57,191 nt of DNA from Alphaproteobacteria bacterium (GCA_022822665.1 JAJEAR010000032.1:1-57191); one strand, 5' to 3'; positions 26,057-35,460 are shown, counted from the first letter of the stretch. The notes: generated by a model not told the origin, from the sequence alone. Translations and numbers: made by a program.

Positions 26057-26475
26057 CAGGTCCGGAGGCAGCCTTGTTCAGCAAGACGGAGGGGCCGCGC
26101 ACCCGTGCCCGTACACGCCGGTTCCGGGAGTATCAGCGGTCGGCCAGGCCAGCGGCGCCAGGCTTCCGAGATGGAAGCTCACCGACGGTGGAAACCGTGA
26201 CCCGGCAGGCCATCAGCGGCCCGCCCGGCATGACAGCCGGGTTCCGGGTGGCCCGTGAACCCGGGCATTTCATTCAGTGGCATGCGGGCAACCGGCGCCG
26301 CCCTGCGGTCGCCACCCCCCGGCAGCGCCGGGGGTTCGTTCCCGCGCAGCACCCGCTTCGCGCAGGATATTTGCGGCAAACCGGGAATTGCGCCAACGGG
26401 ACTTGCACCCGTAGTTTCAGCGACTAGGCTCGCTGCGCGCGTGCCGGCAGGCATCTGGGAGCGAAGGGGATCGAC
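26057..26475. other. Intergenic region between permease and beta-keto acid cleavage enzyme
   Basis: About 420 bases without a convincing gene. It holds one strong GC-rich hairpin (26316-26334) and presumably the promoter of the gene starting at 26476. Confidence 0.5.
26316..26334 (+). terminator. GC-rich hairpin, possible transcription terminator
   Basis: CCCCCGGC-AGC-GCCGGGGG forms an 8-bp stem with a 3-base loop about 260 bases after the permease stop. The following bases (TTCGTT) are only weakly T-rich, so termination is possible but not certain. Confidence 0.4.
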
Positions 26476-27393
26476 ATGTCGGGCAAGACCATCATTACCT
26501 GCGCCGTGACCGGCGGTGCGGATACCGCGGACAGGAACCCGGCGGTCCCGGTTACCCCGGCCGATATCGCGAACTCCTGTCTCGAGGCCGGCTCGGCCGG
26601 TGCGGCGGTGGTCCACGTCCATGTGCGCAACCCGGAAACCGGCAAGGCCTCGATGGACCCGGCACTCTACCGCGAGGTGGTGGCCCGCATCCGCGACAGC
26701 GGATCCGACCTTGTCATCAACCTGACCACCGGGCCCGGCGCCAGGTTCATTCCCGGCGATACCGAGCCGGTCGACATGGCGCCCGGTTCGACGATGCGCT
26801 CACCGGAAGTCCGGCTCGAGCATGTCGACGACCTGCGCCCGGACATCTGCTCGCTCGACGTCTCGACCATGAACTTCGGCGAACACGCCATGGTGAACGT
26901 GCCGAAACACCTGCGCGCCATGGCGGGTCGCATCCGCGAGATGGGGGTGAAACCCGAGCTCGAAGTGTTCGATACCGGGCATGTACTGCTCGCCAACCAG
27001 CTGATTCGCGAGGGCCTGATCACCGAACCCCCGCTGTTCCAGCTCTGCCTCGGCATTCCGTGGGGTGCCCCGGCCACGCCGGACGGCATGAGCTTCATGA
27101 AGAGCCTGTTGCCGGAGGGCGCACCCTGGTCCGGGTTCGGCATCTCCCGGGCCGAGTTCCCGATGGTGGCGCAGGCAGCAACCCTCGGTGGTCATGCCAG
27201 GGTCGGTCTCGAGGACAATCTCTACATCGCGCGCGGCCAGCTCGCGAACGGCAACGGACAACTCGTGGAACGCGCCGTCACCATCATCGAGAGCATCGGC
27301 GGCTCGGTGGCCGACTCGGCCGAGGCCCGGCAGATCTTCGGGCTGTCACGCAACGAGTTCCAGGCGTCCGACGGTGCGGGGGGACACCTGTAG
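26476..27393 (+). CDS. Beta-keto acid cleavage enzyme (BKACE, DUF849 family)
   Basis: A 305-residue TIM-barrel enzyme of the family of 3-keto-5-aminohexanoate cleavage enzyme. Members use zinc to condense a beta-keto acid with acetyl-CoA, giving acetoacetate and a new CoA ester. Visible: N-terminal KTIITCAVTGG, the zinc ligands in AVVHVHVRNPETG, VINLTTGPG, the LEVFDTGH segment with a conserved Glu, and the LCLGIPWGAP loop. Length is normal. The ATG at 26476 is preceded by purine-rich GAAGGGG. An MDR oxidoreductase starts 59 bases later on the same strand, so the two may act in one catabolic route. The actual beta-keto acid cannot be predicted from sequence. Confidence 0.9.
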   Translation: MSGKTIITCAVTGGADTADRNPAVPVTPADIANSCLEAGSAGAAVVHVHVRNPETGKASMDPALYREVVARIRDSGSDLVINLTTGPGARFIPGDTEPVDMAPGSTMRSPEVRLEHVDDLRPDICSLDVSTMNFGEHAMVNVPKHLRAMAGRIREMGVKPELEVFDTGHVLLANQLIREGLITEPPLFQLCLGIPWGAPATPDGMSFMKSLLPEGAPWSGFGISRAEFPMVAQAATLGGHARVGLEDNLYIARGQLANGNGQLVERAVTIIESIGGSVADSAEARQIFGLSRNEFQASDGAGGHL

Positions 27394-27452
27394 TCGCGGC
27401 AACGGCGCCTGCACCAGAATTCCGTCACTCGCACCACGGGAGGCCGGCAGCG

Positions 27453-28466
27453 ATGAAGGCATGGGAAATTCGTGGTGACGGCGGCATCGACGCCCTCACC
27501 CTGTCCGAACGCGAGAACCCGGTACCGGGACCGGGCGAGGTCCTGGTACGGATCACCGCCTCCTCGATCAACTACCGTGATCTCGCCACCATCGAGGACC
27601 CGGCACCGCGGGGCATCCAGTATCCCCGGATCCCGAATTCCGACGGAGCCGGAACGGTGATCGCAACCGGTGACGGTGTCACGCGGTTTGCGTCCGGCGA
27701 CCTTGTCTGCGCCACCTTCTTCCAGGGCTGGATCGACGGCCCGATCACCCCCCGCGACATGGGCCGGGCGCTTGGCGGTACGGCCGAGGGCATGCTTGCC
27801 CAACTCCGGGTCCTGCCCGAGGACGGGCTGGTCCACGCTCCGCCAGGCCTGTCGGACCGGGAGGTCGCGACGCTGCCCTGTGCGGCTCTCACCGCCTGGC
27901 ATTCCCTGGTCGAGGTCGGCCGGGTCGGCCCGGGCGACACGGTACTCCTGCTGGGCACCGGCGGAGTCTCGATCATGGCACTGCAGTTCTGCGGCATGCT
28001 GGGAGCGCGGGCGATCATCACCTCGTCGAGCGACGCAAAGCTCGAGCGGTGCAGGGAACTCGGCGCCTGGGCGACGGTGAATTACCGCCGCACCCCGGAG
28101 TGGGAACGCGAGGTGGCCAGGCTCACCGACGGGCGCGGCGCCGATCACACGGTCGAGGTCGGAGGAGCCGGAACGCTCGCCCGCTCGGTTGCGGCAACCC
28201 GTATAGCCGGGTCCATCGGGCTGATCGGGGTGCTGACCGGCGGCGAGGTCAATCCCACCCTGATCATGCGCAGGTCCCTGCGCCTGCAGGGCGTGTATGT
28301 CGGCAGCCGGCGCATGTTCGAGGACATGAACCGGGCGATCACCCACCACGGCATGCGCCCGGTCATCGACCGGTGCTTCGACTTTGAGGACGCCCGGACC
28401 TCCTACCACGCGATGCGCGCGGCCGGCCACTTCGGCAAGCTGGTGATCACCGTGGCGCAGGACTGA
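27453..28466 (+). CDS. Zinc-independent MDR-family NAD(P)H oxidoreductase
   Basis: A 337-residue medium-chain dehydrogenase/reductase of the quinone oxidoreductase/alcohol dehydrogenase-like group. The N-terminal GroES-like domain (MKAWEIRGDGGIDALTL, SINYRDLATIEDP) lacks the zinc-binding Cys/His set. The Rossmann motif LLLGTGGVSIMALQFCG is around residues 169-185. The frame is open well upstream within the preceding gene, but the family N-terminus MKAWEI begins at ATG 27453, behind GGGAGG. It lies 59 bases after the beta-keto acid cleavage gene and 7 bases from the convergent VOC gene. The substrate is unknown. Confidence 0.87.
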   Translation: MKAWEIRGDGGIDALTLSERENPVPGPGEVLVRITASSINYRDLATIEDPAPRGIQYPRIPNSDGAGTVIATGDGVTRFASGDLVCATFFQGWIDGPITPRDMGRALGGTAEGMLAQLRVLPEDGLVHAPPGLSDREVATLPCAALTAWHSLVEVGRVGPGDTVLLLGTGGVSIMALQFCGMLGARAIITSSSDAKLERCRELGAWATVNYRRTPEWEREVARLTDGRGADHTVEVGGAGTLARSVAATRIAGSIGLIGVLTGGEVNPTLIMRRSLRLQGVYVGSRRMFEDMNRAITHHGMRPVIDRCFDFEDARTSYHAMRAAGHFGKLVITVAQD

Positions 28467-28473
28467 GCGGTGA

Positions 28474-28845
28474 CTACTCGTCGGCCCTGAAGTTGAGCTC
28501 GATCAGGACCTGGTTCGGATCGCGCACGAAAATCTGCCGCAGCTTTCCACCGGGCACGAGCCGGGTCTCATGCTCGTACCCCTTCTCGGACAGGAAGGCG
28601 GCGTACCGCTCGAAGCCGTCGGCCGCGAACGCCACGTGGTCAATTACGCCCGAGCCCCGTTCGGACTGGTCGTCGACACCGATCAGGTGGATCACCGCCT
28701 CGGGGCCGCAGTAGAGCCAGGCGCCCGGAAAGTCGAACGCCGGGCGGTCACCGTTGGTGAACCCGAGAATGTCCTCGTAGAACGCGACCGTCTCGTCGAG
28801 CTTGTCGGTCACGATGTTGACGTGCTGCAGCATGGTCAGCGTCAT
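28474..28845 (-). CDS. VOC-superfamily (glyoxalase/dioxygenase fold) protein
   Basis: A 123-residue single-domain protein of the vicinal oxygen chelate superfamily. It has two beta-alpha-beta-beta-beta units: LQHVNIVTDKLDETVAFYED at the N-terminus (first metal-ligand histidine) and IDHVAFAADGFERYAAFLSE in the middle, ending with IFVRDPNQVLIELNF, whose Glu is the usual last ligand. The start at 28845 fits the family N-terminus and has GGAGG upstream; a longer frame adds an unrelated leader. It lies directly after the M81 peptidase gene (17-base gap), probably in the same transcript. The reaction is unknown; members include lyases, isomerases and extradiol dioxygenases. Confidence 0.82.
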   Translation of the reverse strand: MTLTMLQHVNIVTDKLDETVAFYEDILGFTNGDRPAFDFPGAWLYCGPEAVIHLIGVDDQSERGSGVIDHVAFAADGFERYAAFLSEKGYEHETRLVPGGKLRQIFVRDPNQVLIELNFRADE

Positions 28846-28861
28846 GGTCAGGGCGCCTCCT

Positions 28862-30370
28862 TCACGCCTGGCTTGGGAGGTTGGACGGAATGTGCGGGTC
28901 AAGGGGATAGAGCGGACGGCGGAGATTCTTCCACGGAAACAGGCTGTAGTCGGATGCCGTCGGACCGGGTCCGGCCACCATCACGATGTGCCGCGCAATC
29001 GGCTCGAAGCCGGCCCTGAAGTGCTGACGTGACTTGATCAGCACGAAGTCCTTGCCCGACGGATCGATGCCGCAGTGGGTGAAGCAGCCGGTATCGAACG
29101 GCTCATAGCGGTCCTCCGACACCACGATCTCCACCGAGCCGGTATCGAGCACCACGGTGCGCCCGATGCTGAGCGTCACCCCGGTCATCATCGGACCGGT
29201 CACGGTGAACACACCGTCCGTGATCCTCCGGACCCGGCCCTTCACCGGCAGCGGTTCACCCGCCAGGCCCATGGCCGGCATGTCGGTCTTGCCGCCGATC
29301 TCGATCTCGACATCGGCGCCAACTCCCGCCTCGATCATCCGCGCGACCGCCTCCGGATCAGCAATCGGGCCGGCGACGACGTTCTCAAGGCCGAGCGCGA
29401 GCACCTCACGCAGTGCCGCCATCACGTCCTGGTTGCCGCCGGAACCGGTATTGTCACCGTGATCGACCAGCACCACCGGCCCCCCGGTCAGGGTCGCGGC
29501 CCGTGCGAGCGACTGTTCCATGGGTTCGATTTCGAAGATGAACCCCTCGCGATTGTCCCAGGCCTCCTGCATCAGGTCGAAGGTGAGCCGTTCCGCCCGG
29601 TCCCGGGGTCCGACCACCACGGCCGAGATGCCCACATGCTCGATGTCGGCGAGCGGAAAGCACCCGAATACCGATGCCAGCATGACCTCGCCGCCGGCTT
29701 CGGCGGCGCGGGCGCGGTCCATGATCGACTGCATTGGCGGCCGCGACGGCGCGTGCACGTTCATGTGCGGCAGCAGCGGCAGCGAATGCCAGGCCGTTGA
29801 CACCTGCTCCCCGGCCATGACCCGCAGCAGGGCCTCGCCGGCCCTCTGGCCGGTCTCGTACATGTCGACATGCGGGTAGGTGCGGTAGCCGGCCAGCACG
29901 CTTGGCAGGGTCGCGAGATCACGGGTGAGATTGGTGTGGAAGTCGAGGGCCACCGCGATCGGCAGGTCGGGGGCCTCGGCCCGCAACCGCCGCAGCAGTT
30001 CGCCCTCACCGTCATCGAATCCTTCCGTCACCATTGCGCCGTGCAGATCAAGGAACAGCGCGTCGCATCCGCGCCTGATCTCCTCCAGCACAAGGTTCGC
30101 CACGTACTCGATGACGCTGTCGGCCGCCGGCGCGCTCGGGTGGGCGTTCGCGGCAACCGGGACCACCAGTTCGGCCCCTTCCCGCTCGGCAATGTCGATG
30201 TAGGCTGCGAGCGGGTTGTTGGTGCCGCGGTAGTGCCTGATCGCGGTCTCGCCCCGGGCCGGCGCGCCGGTCGACCCGATGCGTCCGAACGCCGACAGCG
30301 GTGTCGGGACCGGGGAGAAGCTGTTGGTCTCGTGGCGCATGAGCGCGGCAACGAAACGTTTCCGTGACAT
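28862..30370 (-). CDS. M81-family metallopeptidase (MlrC-like)
   Basis: A 502-residue zinc enzyme of the M81/DUF1485 family, whose named member MlrC (microcystinase C) degrades linear microcystin products. Seen in order: MRHETNSFSPVPT at the N-terminus, FLDLHGAMVTEGFDDGEGEL, ALDFHTNLT, and VDHGDNTGSGGNQDVM, the metal-binding and active-site blocks of the family. The frame opens further upstream, but the family start MSRKRFVAALMRHE corresponds to ATG 30370, with AGAAGG upstream. No signal peptide is visible. It precedes the VOC gene and is divergent from cysQ. The physiological substrate is unknown; many such genes occur in catabolic gene sets unrelated to microcystin. Confidence 0.9.
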   Translation of the reverse strand: MSRKRFVAALMRHETNSFSPVPTPLSAFGRIGSTGAPARGETAIRHYRGTNNPLAAYIDIAEREGAELVVPVAANAHPSAPAADSVIEYVANLVLEEIRRGCDALFLDLHGAMVTEGFDDGEGELLRRLRAEAPDLPIAVALDFHTNLTRDLATLPSVLAGYRTYPHVDMYETGQRAGEALLRVMAGEQVSTAWHSLPLLPHMNVHAPSRPPMQSIMDRARAAEAGGEVMLASVFGCFPLADIEHVGISAVVVGPRDRAERLTFDLMQEAWDNREGFIFEIEPMEQSLARAATLTGGPVVLVDHGDNTGSGGNQDVMAALREVLALGLENVVAGPIADPEAVARMIEAGVGADVEIEIGGKTDMPAMGLAGEPLPVKGRVRRITDGVFTVTGPMMTGVTLSIGRTVVLDTGSVEIVVSEDRYEPFDTGCFTHCGIDPSGKDFVLIKSRQHFRAGFEPIARHIVMVAGPGPTASDYSLFPWKNLRRPLYPLDPHIPSNLPSQA

Positions 30371-30556
30371 GGGGCGTACCTTCTTCTGGTTGGAACTGCC
30401 TGGCCGTGCCGTGCGCCGGTACATTGCCGGCCGGCGACAGCTTAACGGATCGGGGCCCAACCGGAACCCCGTTTGCACGCAGTCCTGCCCTGTACACTCG
30501 GACCGCGACCGGTAGGATGCGCACTGTTCCCCACCGGATGCGAGCGAGCCGAACGG

Positions 30557-31324
30557 ATGTCCGACGATGACCTACTGGAACCCGTCATCACCATCGCCCG
30601 CGAGGCCTGCGAGGCGATCATGGTGCACTACCGCTCCGGCGCGGAAATCAGGAACAAGGCAGACGGCTCTCCGGTGACCGCGGCCGATCATGCGGCGGAC
30701 GCGGTCATTGTGCCCGCGCTTGTTGCGCTCACCCCGGACATCCCGGTCATCTCGGAAGAACGGGTGGAAGCCGGTGACGCGGCGAGGATCGCCGACGGGC
30801 CGTTCTGGCTGGTCGATCCGCTTGACGGCACCAGGGAGTTCATCAGCCGCAACGGTGACTTCACCGTGAACATCGGACTCGTGAGGAATCGTGAGCCGGT
30901 GCTCGGTGTCGTGGCGACCCCGGTTGACGGACGTATCTGGGCCGGGGTCTCCGGCACCGGCGCCTTCACCGAGCCGCGGCGGGGCTCACGCCAAGAGATC
31001 AGGGTACGGGTTGCCGAGCCGGACGCGCTCACCGTGGTTGCCAGCCGGTCGCATCGCAGTCCCGAACTCGAGGACTACATTGCGGGTCTGCCCGTTGTCG
31101 CCTCGGTTGCCCGCGGCTCGGCCCTGAAGTTCTGCCTCGTCGCTTCCGGCGAGGCCGATCTGTATCCGCGCACCGGCCCCACCATGGAATGGGACACGGC
31201 AGCGGGCCACGCCATCGTGCTTGCGGCGGGCGGCAACGTGGAACGGTTCGACGGCACCCGTTTCATCTATGGCAAGCCGGACTTTCGCAATGGCTGGTTC
31301 CTGGTCCGCGGCCGGAATGCCTGA
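30557..31324 (+). CDS. cysQ: 3'(2'),5'-bisphosphate nucleotidase
   Basis: A 255-residue member of the inositol-phosphatase superfamily, CysQ type. It removes the 3'-phosphate from adenosine 3',5'-bisphosphate produced by sulfate assimilation and phosphopantetheinyl transfer chemistry. Magnesium-binding motifs are present: VISEER near residue 66, LVDPLDGTREF near residue 90 (family signature DPxDGT), and MEWDTAAGHAIV near residue 215 (WDxAA). The KADGSPVTAADHAAD segment is typical. ATG 30557 matches the family start; the frame upstream is unrelated. It stands alone, divergent from the M81 gene and convergent with the ABC permease gene. Confidence 0.92.
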   Translation: MSDDDLLEPVITIAREACEAIMVHYRSGAEIRNKADGSPVTAADHAADAVIVPALVALTPDIPVISEERVEAGDAARIADGPFWLVDPLDGTREFISRNGDFTVNIGLVRNREPVLGVVATPVDGRIWAGVSGTGAFTEPRRGSRQEIRVRVAEPDALTVVASRSHRSPELEDYIAGLPVVASVARGSALKFCLVASGEADLYPRTGPTMEWDTAAGHAIVLAAGGNVERFDGTRFIYGKPDFRNGWFLVRGRNA

Positions 31325-31331
31325 GCCCCGG

Positions 31332-32135
31332 TCACGGCCGCCACCGCAGCAGCAGGCGTTCGGCCCGCGCAATCAGCCAGTTCACCGTCAGGCCGAACAC
31401 CGAGAGCAGTGCGACGCCGGCGATCAGCTGATCGGTGGCGAACAGTGACCCGGCGATCTGGATGTAGGCACCGATGCCCCGTTCCGCTGCGATCAGTTCG
31501 GCAGCAACGATCAGGATGATGGCGATCGCCGAGGAAACCCTCATGCCGGACAGGATGGCCGGAAGAGCTCCCGGCAGGATGATCTTGCGCACGATCGAGA
31601 ACCAGCCGAGACCGAACGACTGACCCATGCGAATCAGGGTGCGATCGACGTTGTCAACTCCGCCATAGGTGAAAATCACCGTCGGAAACAGGGTTCCGAA
31701 CAGGATAAGCGCGACCTTGGATTCCTCTCCGATACCGAACCAGATGATGAACAGCGGCAGCAGGGCGATCTTCGGAATCGGAAACAGCGCCGCGACCAGC
31801 GGGGCGAGCCCGGCCCGGACCAGCGAGAACAGTCCGATGGCCAGACCGATCAGTCCGCCAAGTACCGTGCCGCTCACCCATCCGAGCAGCAGCCGGCTGA
31901 GGGATGCGGCAAGGTGCTCCCACAGTTCCCCCGATACCCACAGCTCGACCAGGGCGCCAATCGCCTCGCTCGGAGCCGGCAGGACCAGCGGCGAGATCAC
32001 GCCGGTACGGGCTCCCGCCTCCCAGGCCGCAACCAGGACCAGGAACACGGCCGGACCGGCCAGGCGCACCGGCCTGGGCGCGAACCCTCCGCCGCGGAAA
32101 CGGACCGGACGGGCGGGTTCCCGGGTGTCAGTCAC
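31332..32135 (-). CDS. ABC transporter permease, NitT/TauT (SsuC-like) type
   Basis: A 267-residue inner-membrane permease of the nitrate/sulfonate/taurine uptake class with about six membrane segments (for example PVRLAGPAVFLVLVAAWEAG and SGTVLGGLIGLAIGLFSLVR). The cytoplasmic EAA loop is IVRKIILPGALPAILSGMRV, close to the family consensus. Its start overlaps the end of the ATPase gene by 8 bases, showing translational coupling in the order binding protein, ATPase, permease. The three genes form a complete importer. The transported compound cannot be read from sequence. Confidence 0.9.
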   Translation of the reverse strand: MTDTREPARPVRFRGGGFAPRPVRLAGPAVFLVLVAAWEAGARTGVISPLVLPAPSEAIGALVELWVSGELWEHLAASLSRLLLGWVSGTVLGGLIGLAIGLFSLVRAGLAPLVAALFPIPKIALLPLFIIWFGIGEESKVALILFGTLFPTVIFTYGGVDNVDRTLIRMGQSFGLGWFSIVRKIILPGALPAILSGMRVSSAIAIILIVAAELIAAERGIGAYIQIAGSLFATDQLIAGVALLSVFGLTVNWLIARAERLLLRWRP

Positions 32136-32895
32136 CGGTCAGCTCCAGGTCGACCGCGCGTGCTTCGTCGCGCATGGCCGTCCACAGGTGTCGTCGCGTG
32201 GTCTCGAGCGCGGGGTCGGAAGCATCGCGGTCCCAGACCGGCGAGTCGATCTCGACCGTCTCGAGGATCCGGCCCGGCCGGCGTGACATCACGACGATCC
32301 GGTGCCCGAGACGCACTGCCTCGTGCAGGTTGTGGGTCACGTATATCCCGGTCAGGTTTTCCCGTTTCCACAGGTCGACCAGGTCATCCATCATCAGTTC
32401 GCGGGTCTGGCTGTCGAGTGCCGAGAGCGGCTCGTCCATCAGGAGGACCGCGGGGCGCACGGCAAGGGCGCGGGCGATGGCCACCCGCTGCTTCATGCCG
32501 CCCGACAGTTGCCTCGGGAACGCATCACGGAATTCGGCAAGCCTGGTGCGTTCCAGCACATCACCGATGATGGCCTCGCGGTCCCGGCGCGTCAGCCCGT
32601 GGTCCTCCAGTACCAGGCTGACGTTGCCCGCCACCGTTCGCCACGGCAGCAGGGCGAAATCCTGGAATATGTAGGTGAGCGGATTCAGGGACCGTTTGGG
32701 CGGCTCACCGACCTGCAGGATCCGGCCCGAACCCGGCTCTTCAAGCCCGCCGACCAGCCTGAGCAGTGTCGACTTGCCGCATCCCGACGGTCCCACGATG
32801 CATGCGATGCGCCCGGCGTCCACGACAAGGCAGACGTTGTCAAGAACCGCGACGTCGCCGTACCGGTGCGAGAGGCCCTCGATCCGCAGCTGCAT
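32128..32895 (-). CDS. ABC transporter ATP-binding protein, NitT/TauT type
   Basis: A 255-residue nucleotide-binding subunit. Walker A is GPSGCGKSTLL, the Q-loop is around YIFQDFALLPWRTV, the signature is LSGGMKQRVAIARAL, and Walker B is VLLMDEPLSALD followed by the D-loop and a switch histidine in IYVTHNLHEAVRLG. The LPWRTV segment is characteristic of the SsuB/TauB group. It lies 21 bases after the substrate-binding gene and overlaps the permease gene by 8 bases. All motifs are intact. Confidence 0.93.
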   Translation of the reverse strand: MQLRIEGLSHRYGDVAVLDNVCLVVDAGRIACIVGPSGCGKSTLLRLVGGLEEPGSGRILQVGEPPKRSLNPLTYIFQDFALLPWRTVAGNVSLVLEDHGLTRRDREAIIGDVLERTRLAEFRDAFPRQLSGGMKQRVAIARALAVRPAVLLMDEPLSALDSQTRELMMDDLVDLWKRENLTGIYVTHNLHEAVRLGHRIVVMSRRPGRILETVEIDSPVWDRDASDPALETTRRHLWTAMRDEARAVDLELTGD

Positions 32896-32916
32896 CCGCC
32901 ACGGTCCGCCTTCTGC

Positions 32917-33942
32917 TCAGTCGTCGATCTCTACGTAGCTCGTGTCAACCAGCTGTTCGATGGTGATCTCCTCGTCTACCAGTCCTTCGGACTTGAACCA
33001 CTCGAGCTGGTGCCTGACCGAGGCGAGATTGAGCCGGGCGCCCGGTTGCAGCCGCATCGAGCCGTTGCGGATGGATGGTGCCGCCTTCTCGTAGGGGCGC
33101 GAGGTGTAGACATACCTGTGGATCAGCCGCGTGGTGCTCTCCAGACCCGCCTCGCCCTCGGTCCGGTCGACCATGTTCGCGTTGAAATCGGCGATCCCCT
33201 TCGAGTAGGCACGCAGGAACCGCTCGGTCAGGTCGCGCTTGTCCGATGCGTTGGCACTCGAAGTGAAGATGGTGGTCACCTGGTAGGTGTCGATGTAGTC
33301 GGCAACATTGCCGATGATCTTGACTGCCCCGCCGCCGGCCAGCGCCTTCGCGATATGCGGAACGATGGTCCAGCCATCGATCTGGCCGGACTTCAGCGCG
33401 CCGATGATCACGCCGACCTTCTGCAGCGGCTTCAGGCTGACCTCTGACAGCGCAAATCCCTCCTGCGCGGCGATCTGCGAGATCATGTAGTGAAACGACG
33501 AACCGGTCTGGGTGATGCCGAACGACCGGCCGGCAAGGTCTGCCGGTGTGGTCACACCGTCGTCCCAGGCCTGGTTCGATACCAGGATCTTCTGGCCATC
33601 GACGCCGATTTCCTCGACAAGGGCGCCACCGATCACCTTGATGGCACCCTTGCCCGCAAGGTTGATCAGGCCTCCCGAGATCGCGGTCACGCCGTAGTCG
33701 ATGTCACCGGACGCGATCGCCACCGCCATGGGCGCGGCTGCCTGGAAGAAGTGGAACTCGACATCCAGACCTTCTTCCTCGAAGTACCCCTTTTCGAAAG
33801 CCACGAAGGCACCCGAATGCGAGGTAAACCTGAGCGCTCCCAGCCGGACCTTGTCCTGGGCCAGGGCAACCGAAGCGGTAAGGCCCAGCACGGCCGCCGT
33901 GGCCACTGCCGCAACACACGCACGCCATCCCGGATAGATCAT
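32917..33942 (-). CDS. ABC transporter substrate-binding protein, NitT/TauT type
   Basis: A 341-residue periplasmic binding protein. It starts with a clear secretion signal (WRACVAAVATAAVLGLTASV, cleavage after ALA, mature start about QDKVRLG). The fold is the SsuA/THI5-like type 2: RLGALRFTSHSGAFVAFEKG, GDIDYGVTAISGG, and DLAGRSFGITQTGSSFHYMI. A longer open frame exists upstream, but ATG 33942 has GGAG at proper distance and opens directly on the signal peptide. It leads the importer operon and is divergent from the thiolase gene. The ligand is unknown; no residues point specifically to taurine, nitrate or a thiamine precursor. Confidence 0.9.
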   Translation of the reverse strand: MIYPGWRACVAAVATAAVLGLTASVALAQDKVRLGALRFTSHSGAFVAFEKGYFEEEGLDVEFHFFQAAAPMAVAIASGDIDYGVTAISGGLINLAGKGAIKVIGGALVEEIGVDGQKILVSNQAWDDGVTTPADLAGRSFGITQTGSSFHYMISQIAAQEGFALSEVSLKPLQKVGVIIGALKSGQIDGWTIVPHIAKALAGGGAVKIIGNVADYIDTYQVTTIFTSSANASDKRDLTERFLRAYSKGIADFNANMVDRTEGEAGLESTTRLIHRYVYTSRPYEKAAPSIRNGSMRLQPGARLNLASVRHQLEWFKSEGLVDEEITIEQLVDTSYVEIDD

Positions 33943-34251
33943 CTTGCTGTCTCCACGCAGCGTTCCCGGCCGTGACGGGCACTCTGCCCGGGCACAGGCG
34001 AAGACCATACCCAATGCGTCGACCGGGATTCAAGGCGAAGCCAACGCGCCCGCGGGTGCGCGCGGCCTGTCCGCCGCACGGTCCTCCCGGCCCGGCCCCG
34101 GCCACGCGGCACCGATGCGATGTCGCGCATCCGAACTGGGCCCAGGTCACCAGCCGGCAGGCTCGCGTGCGGATACCCGCCGGTTTGACCTCGCTTCCGC
34201 CCTCGTGCGACATTCCGCACTGCACCATCCGCGGTTGCTGGAGGACACGAA
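33943..34251. other. Divergent promoter region between importer operon and thiolase gene
   Basis: About 310 bases without a gene. It must hold the promoters for both the substrate-binding protein (minus) and the thiolase (plus). No clear promoter consensus, riboswitch or repeat was recognised. Confidence 0.5.
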
Positions 34252-35460
34252 ATGACCGAGGCATTCATCTGCGACGCCGTCCGCACGCCGATCGGCCGCT
34301 ATGGCGGGTCCCTTTCATCGGTCCGCACGGACGATCTCGCGGCGGTGCCGATTGCCGAACTGATGAAGCGGAATTCCGGCGCCGACTGGACCCGGGTGGA
34401 TGATGTCTACTACGGATGCGTGAACCAGGCCGGCGAGGACAACCGGAACGTCGCCCGGATGGCGCTGCTGCTCGCCGGGATGTCGCCCGACGTACCCGGC
34501 GCGACCGTCAACCGGCTGTGTGCCTCGGGGATGGAAGCTGTCAATGCCGCCGCCCGCGCCATCCGTTCCGACGAGGGGTCATTCTTCGTCGCCGGCGGGA
34601 TCGAGAGCATGAGCCGGGCACCCTTCGTCATGGCGAAGGCCGAGACCGCGTTTGCCCGGTCGGCCGAGATCTACGACACCACCATCGGCTGGCGGTTCAT
34701 CAACCCGAAGCTTGACGGCATGTACGGTTCGGATTCGATGCCGGAGACCGGAGAGAACGTTGCCGAGAAGTACCAGGTCCGGCGCGAGGACCAGGATGCC
34801 TTCGCCCTGCGCAGCCAGCACAGGGCGGAAGCCGCCATGGGATCGGGCCGCATCGCCCGCGAACTGGTGGCGGTGGAGGTGAAGGGCCGGCGCGGCGCCG
34901 TCACCATCGTGGATACCGACGAGCACCCGCGCCACGGCACCACCATGGAAGGTCTCGCCAAGCTCCCGACCCCGTTCCGCAGGGAGGGCGGCAGCGTGAC
35001 CGCAGGCAACGCAAGCGGTGTCAACGACGGGTCGGCGGCAATGGTGGTTGCCAGCGAGGCCACGGCCCGGGAACACGGGTTCAGGCCGCGTGCGAGGGTC
35101 GTGGCATGCGCCACGGCCGGGGTGGAGCCCCGCATCATGGGCATCGGTCCGGCCCCGGCATCACGCAGGGCGCTGGAACGGGCGGGTCTCGACATCTCCG
35201 ACATGGACGTGATCGAACTGAACGAGGCTTTCGCCAGCCAGGCCCTGGCGACCATGCGCGAACTCGGTGTCGCCGATGACGATCCGCGGGTCAATCCGAA
35301 CGGCGGCGCCATCGCCTTCGGCCACCCGCTCGGCGCCTCCGGAGCCCGCCTGCTGCTCACCGCGACCCAGGAACTCGAGGAAACGGGTGGACGCTACGCA
35401 CTGTGCACCATGTGCATCGGCGTGGGCCAGGGGATGGCGACCATAATCGAACGGGTCTAG
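34252..35460 (+). CDS. pcaF: 3-oxoadipyl-CoA thiolase (PcaF/PaaJ type)
   Basis: A 402-residue thiolase, expected to cleave 3-oxoadipyl-CoA to succinyl-CoA and acetyl-CoA at the end of aromatic catabolism. The N-terminus TEAFICDAVRTPIGRYGG and the block GCVNQAGEDNRNVARMALLL are hallmarks of the PcaF/PaaJ branch. Catalytic residues are in place: Cys90 (NRLCASGMEA), the His of GHPLGASGAR and the Cys of CTMCIGVGQG. GGAGGACACGAA directly precedes the ATG. No other ketoadipate-pathway genes are in the window, so it may serve another beta-keto acyl-CoA; general acetyl-CoA acetyltransferase activity is an alternative. It lies divergent from the NitT/TauT importer. Confidence 0.88.
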   Translation: MTEAFICDAVRTPIGRYGGSLSSVRTDDLAAVPIAELMKRNSGADWTRVDDVYYGCVNQAGEDNRNVARMALLLAGMSPDVPGATVNRLCASGMEAVNAAARAIRSDEGSFFVAGGIESMSRAPFVMAKAETAFARSAEIYDTTIGWRFINPKLDGMYGSDSMPETGENVAEKYQVRREDQDAFALRSQHRAEAAMGSGRIARELVAVEVKGRRGAVTIVDTDEHPRHGTTMEGLAKLPTPFRREGGSVTAGNASGVNDGSAAMVVASEATAREHGFRPRARVVACATAGVEPRIMGIGPAPASRRALERAGLDISDMDVIELNEAFASQALATMRELGVADDDPRVNPNGGAIAFGHPLGASGARLLLTATQELEETGGRYALCTMCIGVGQGMATIIERV

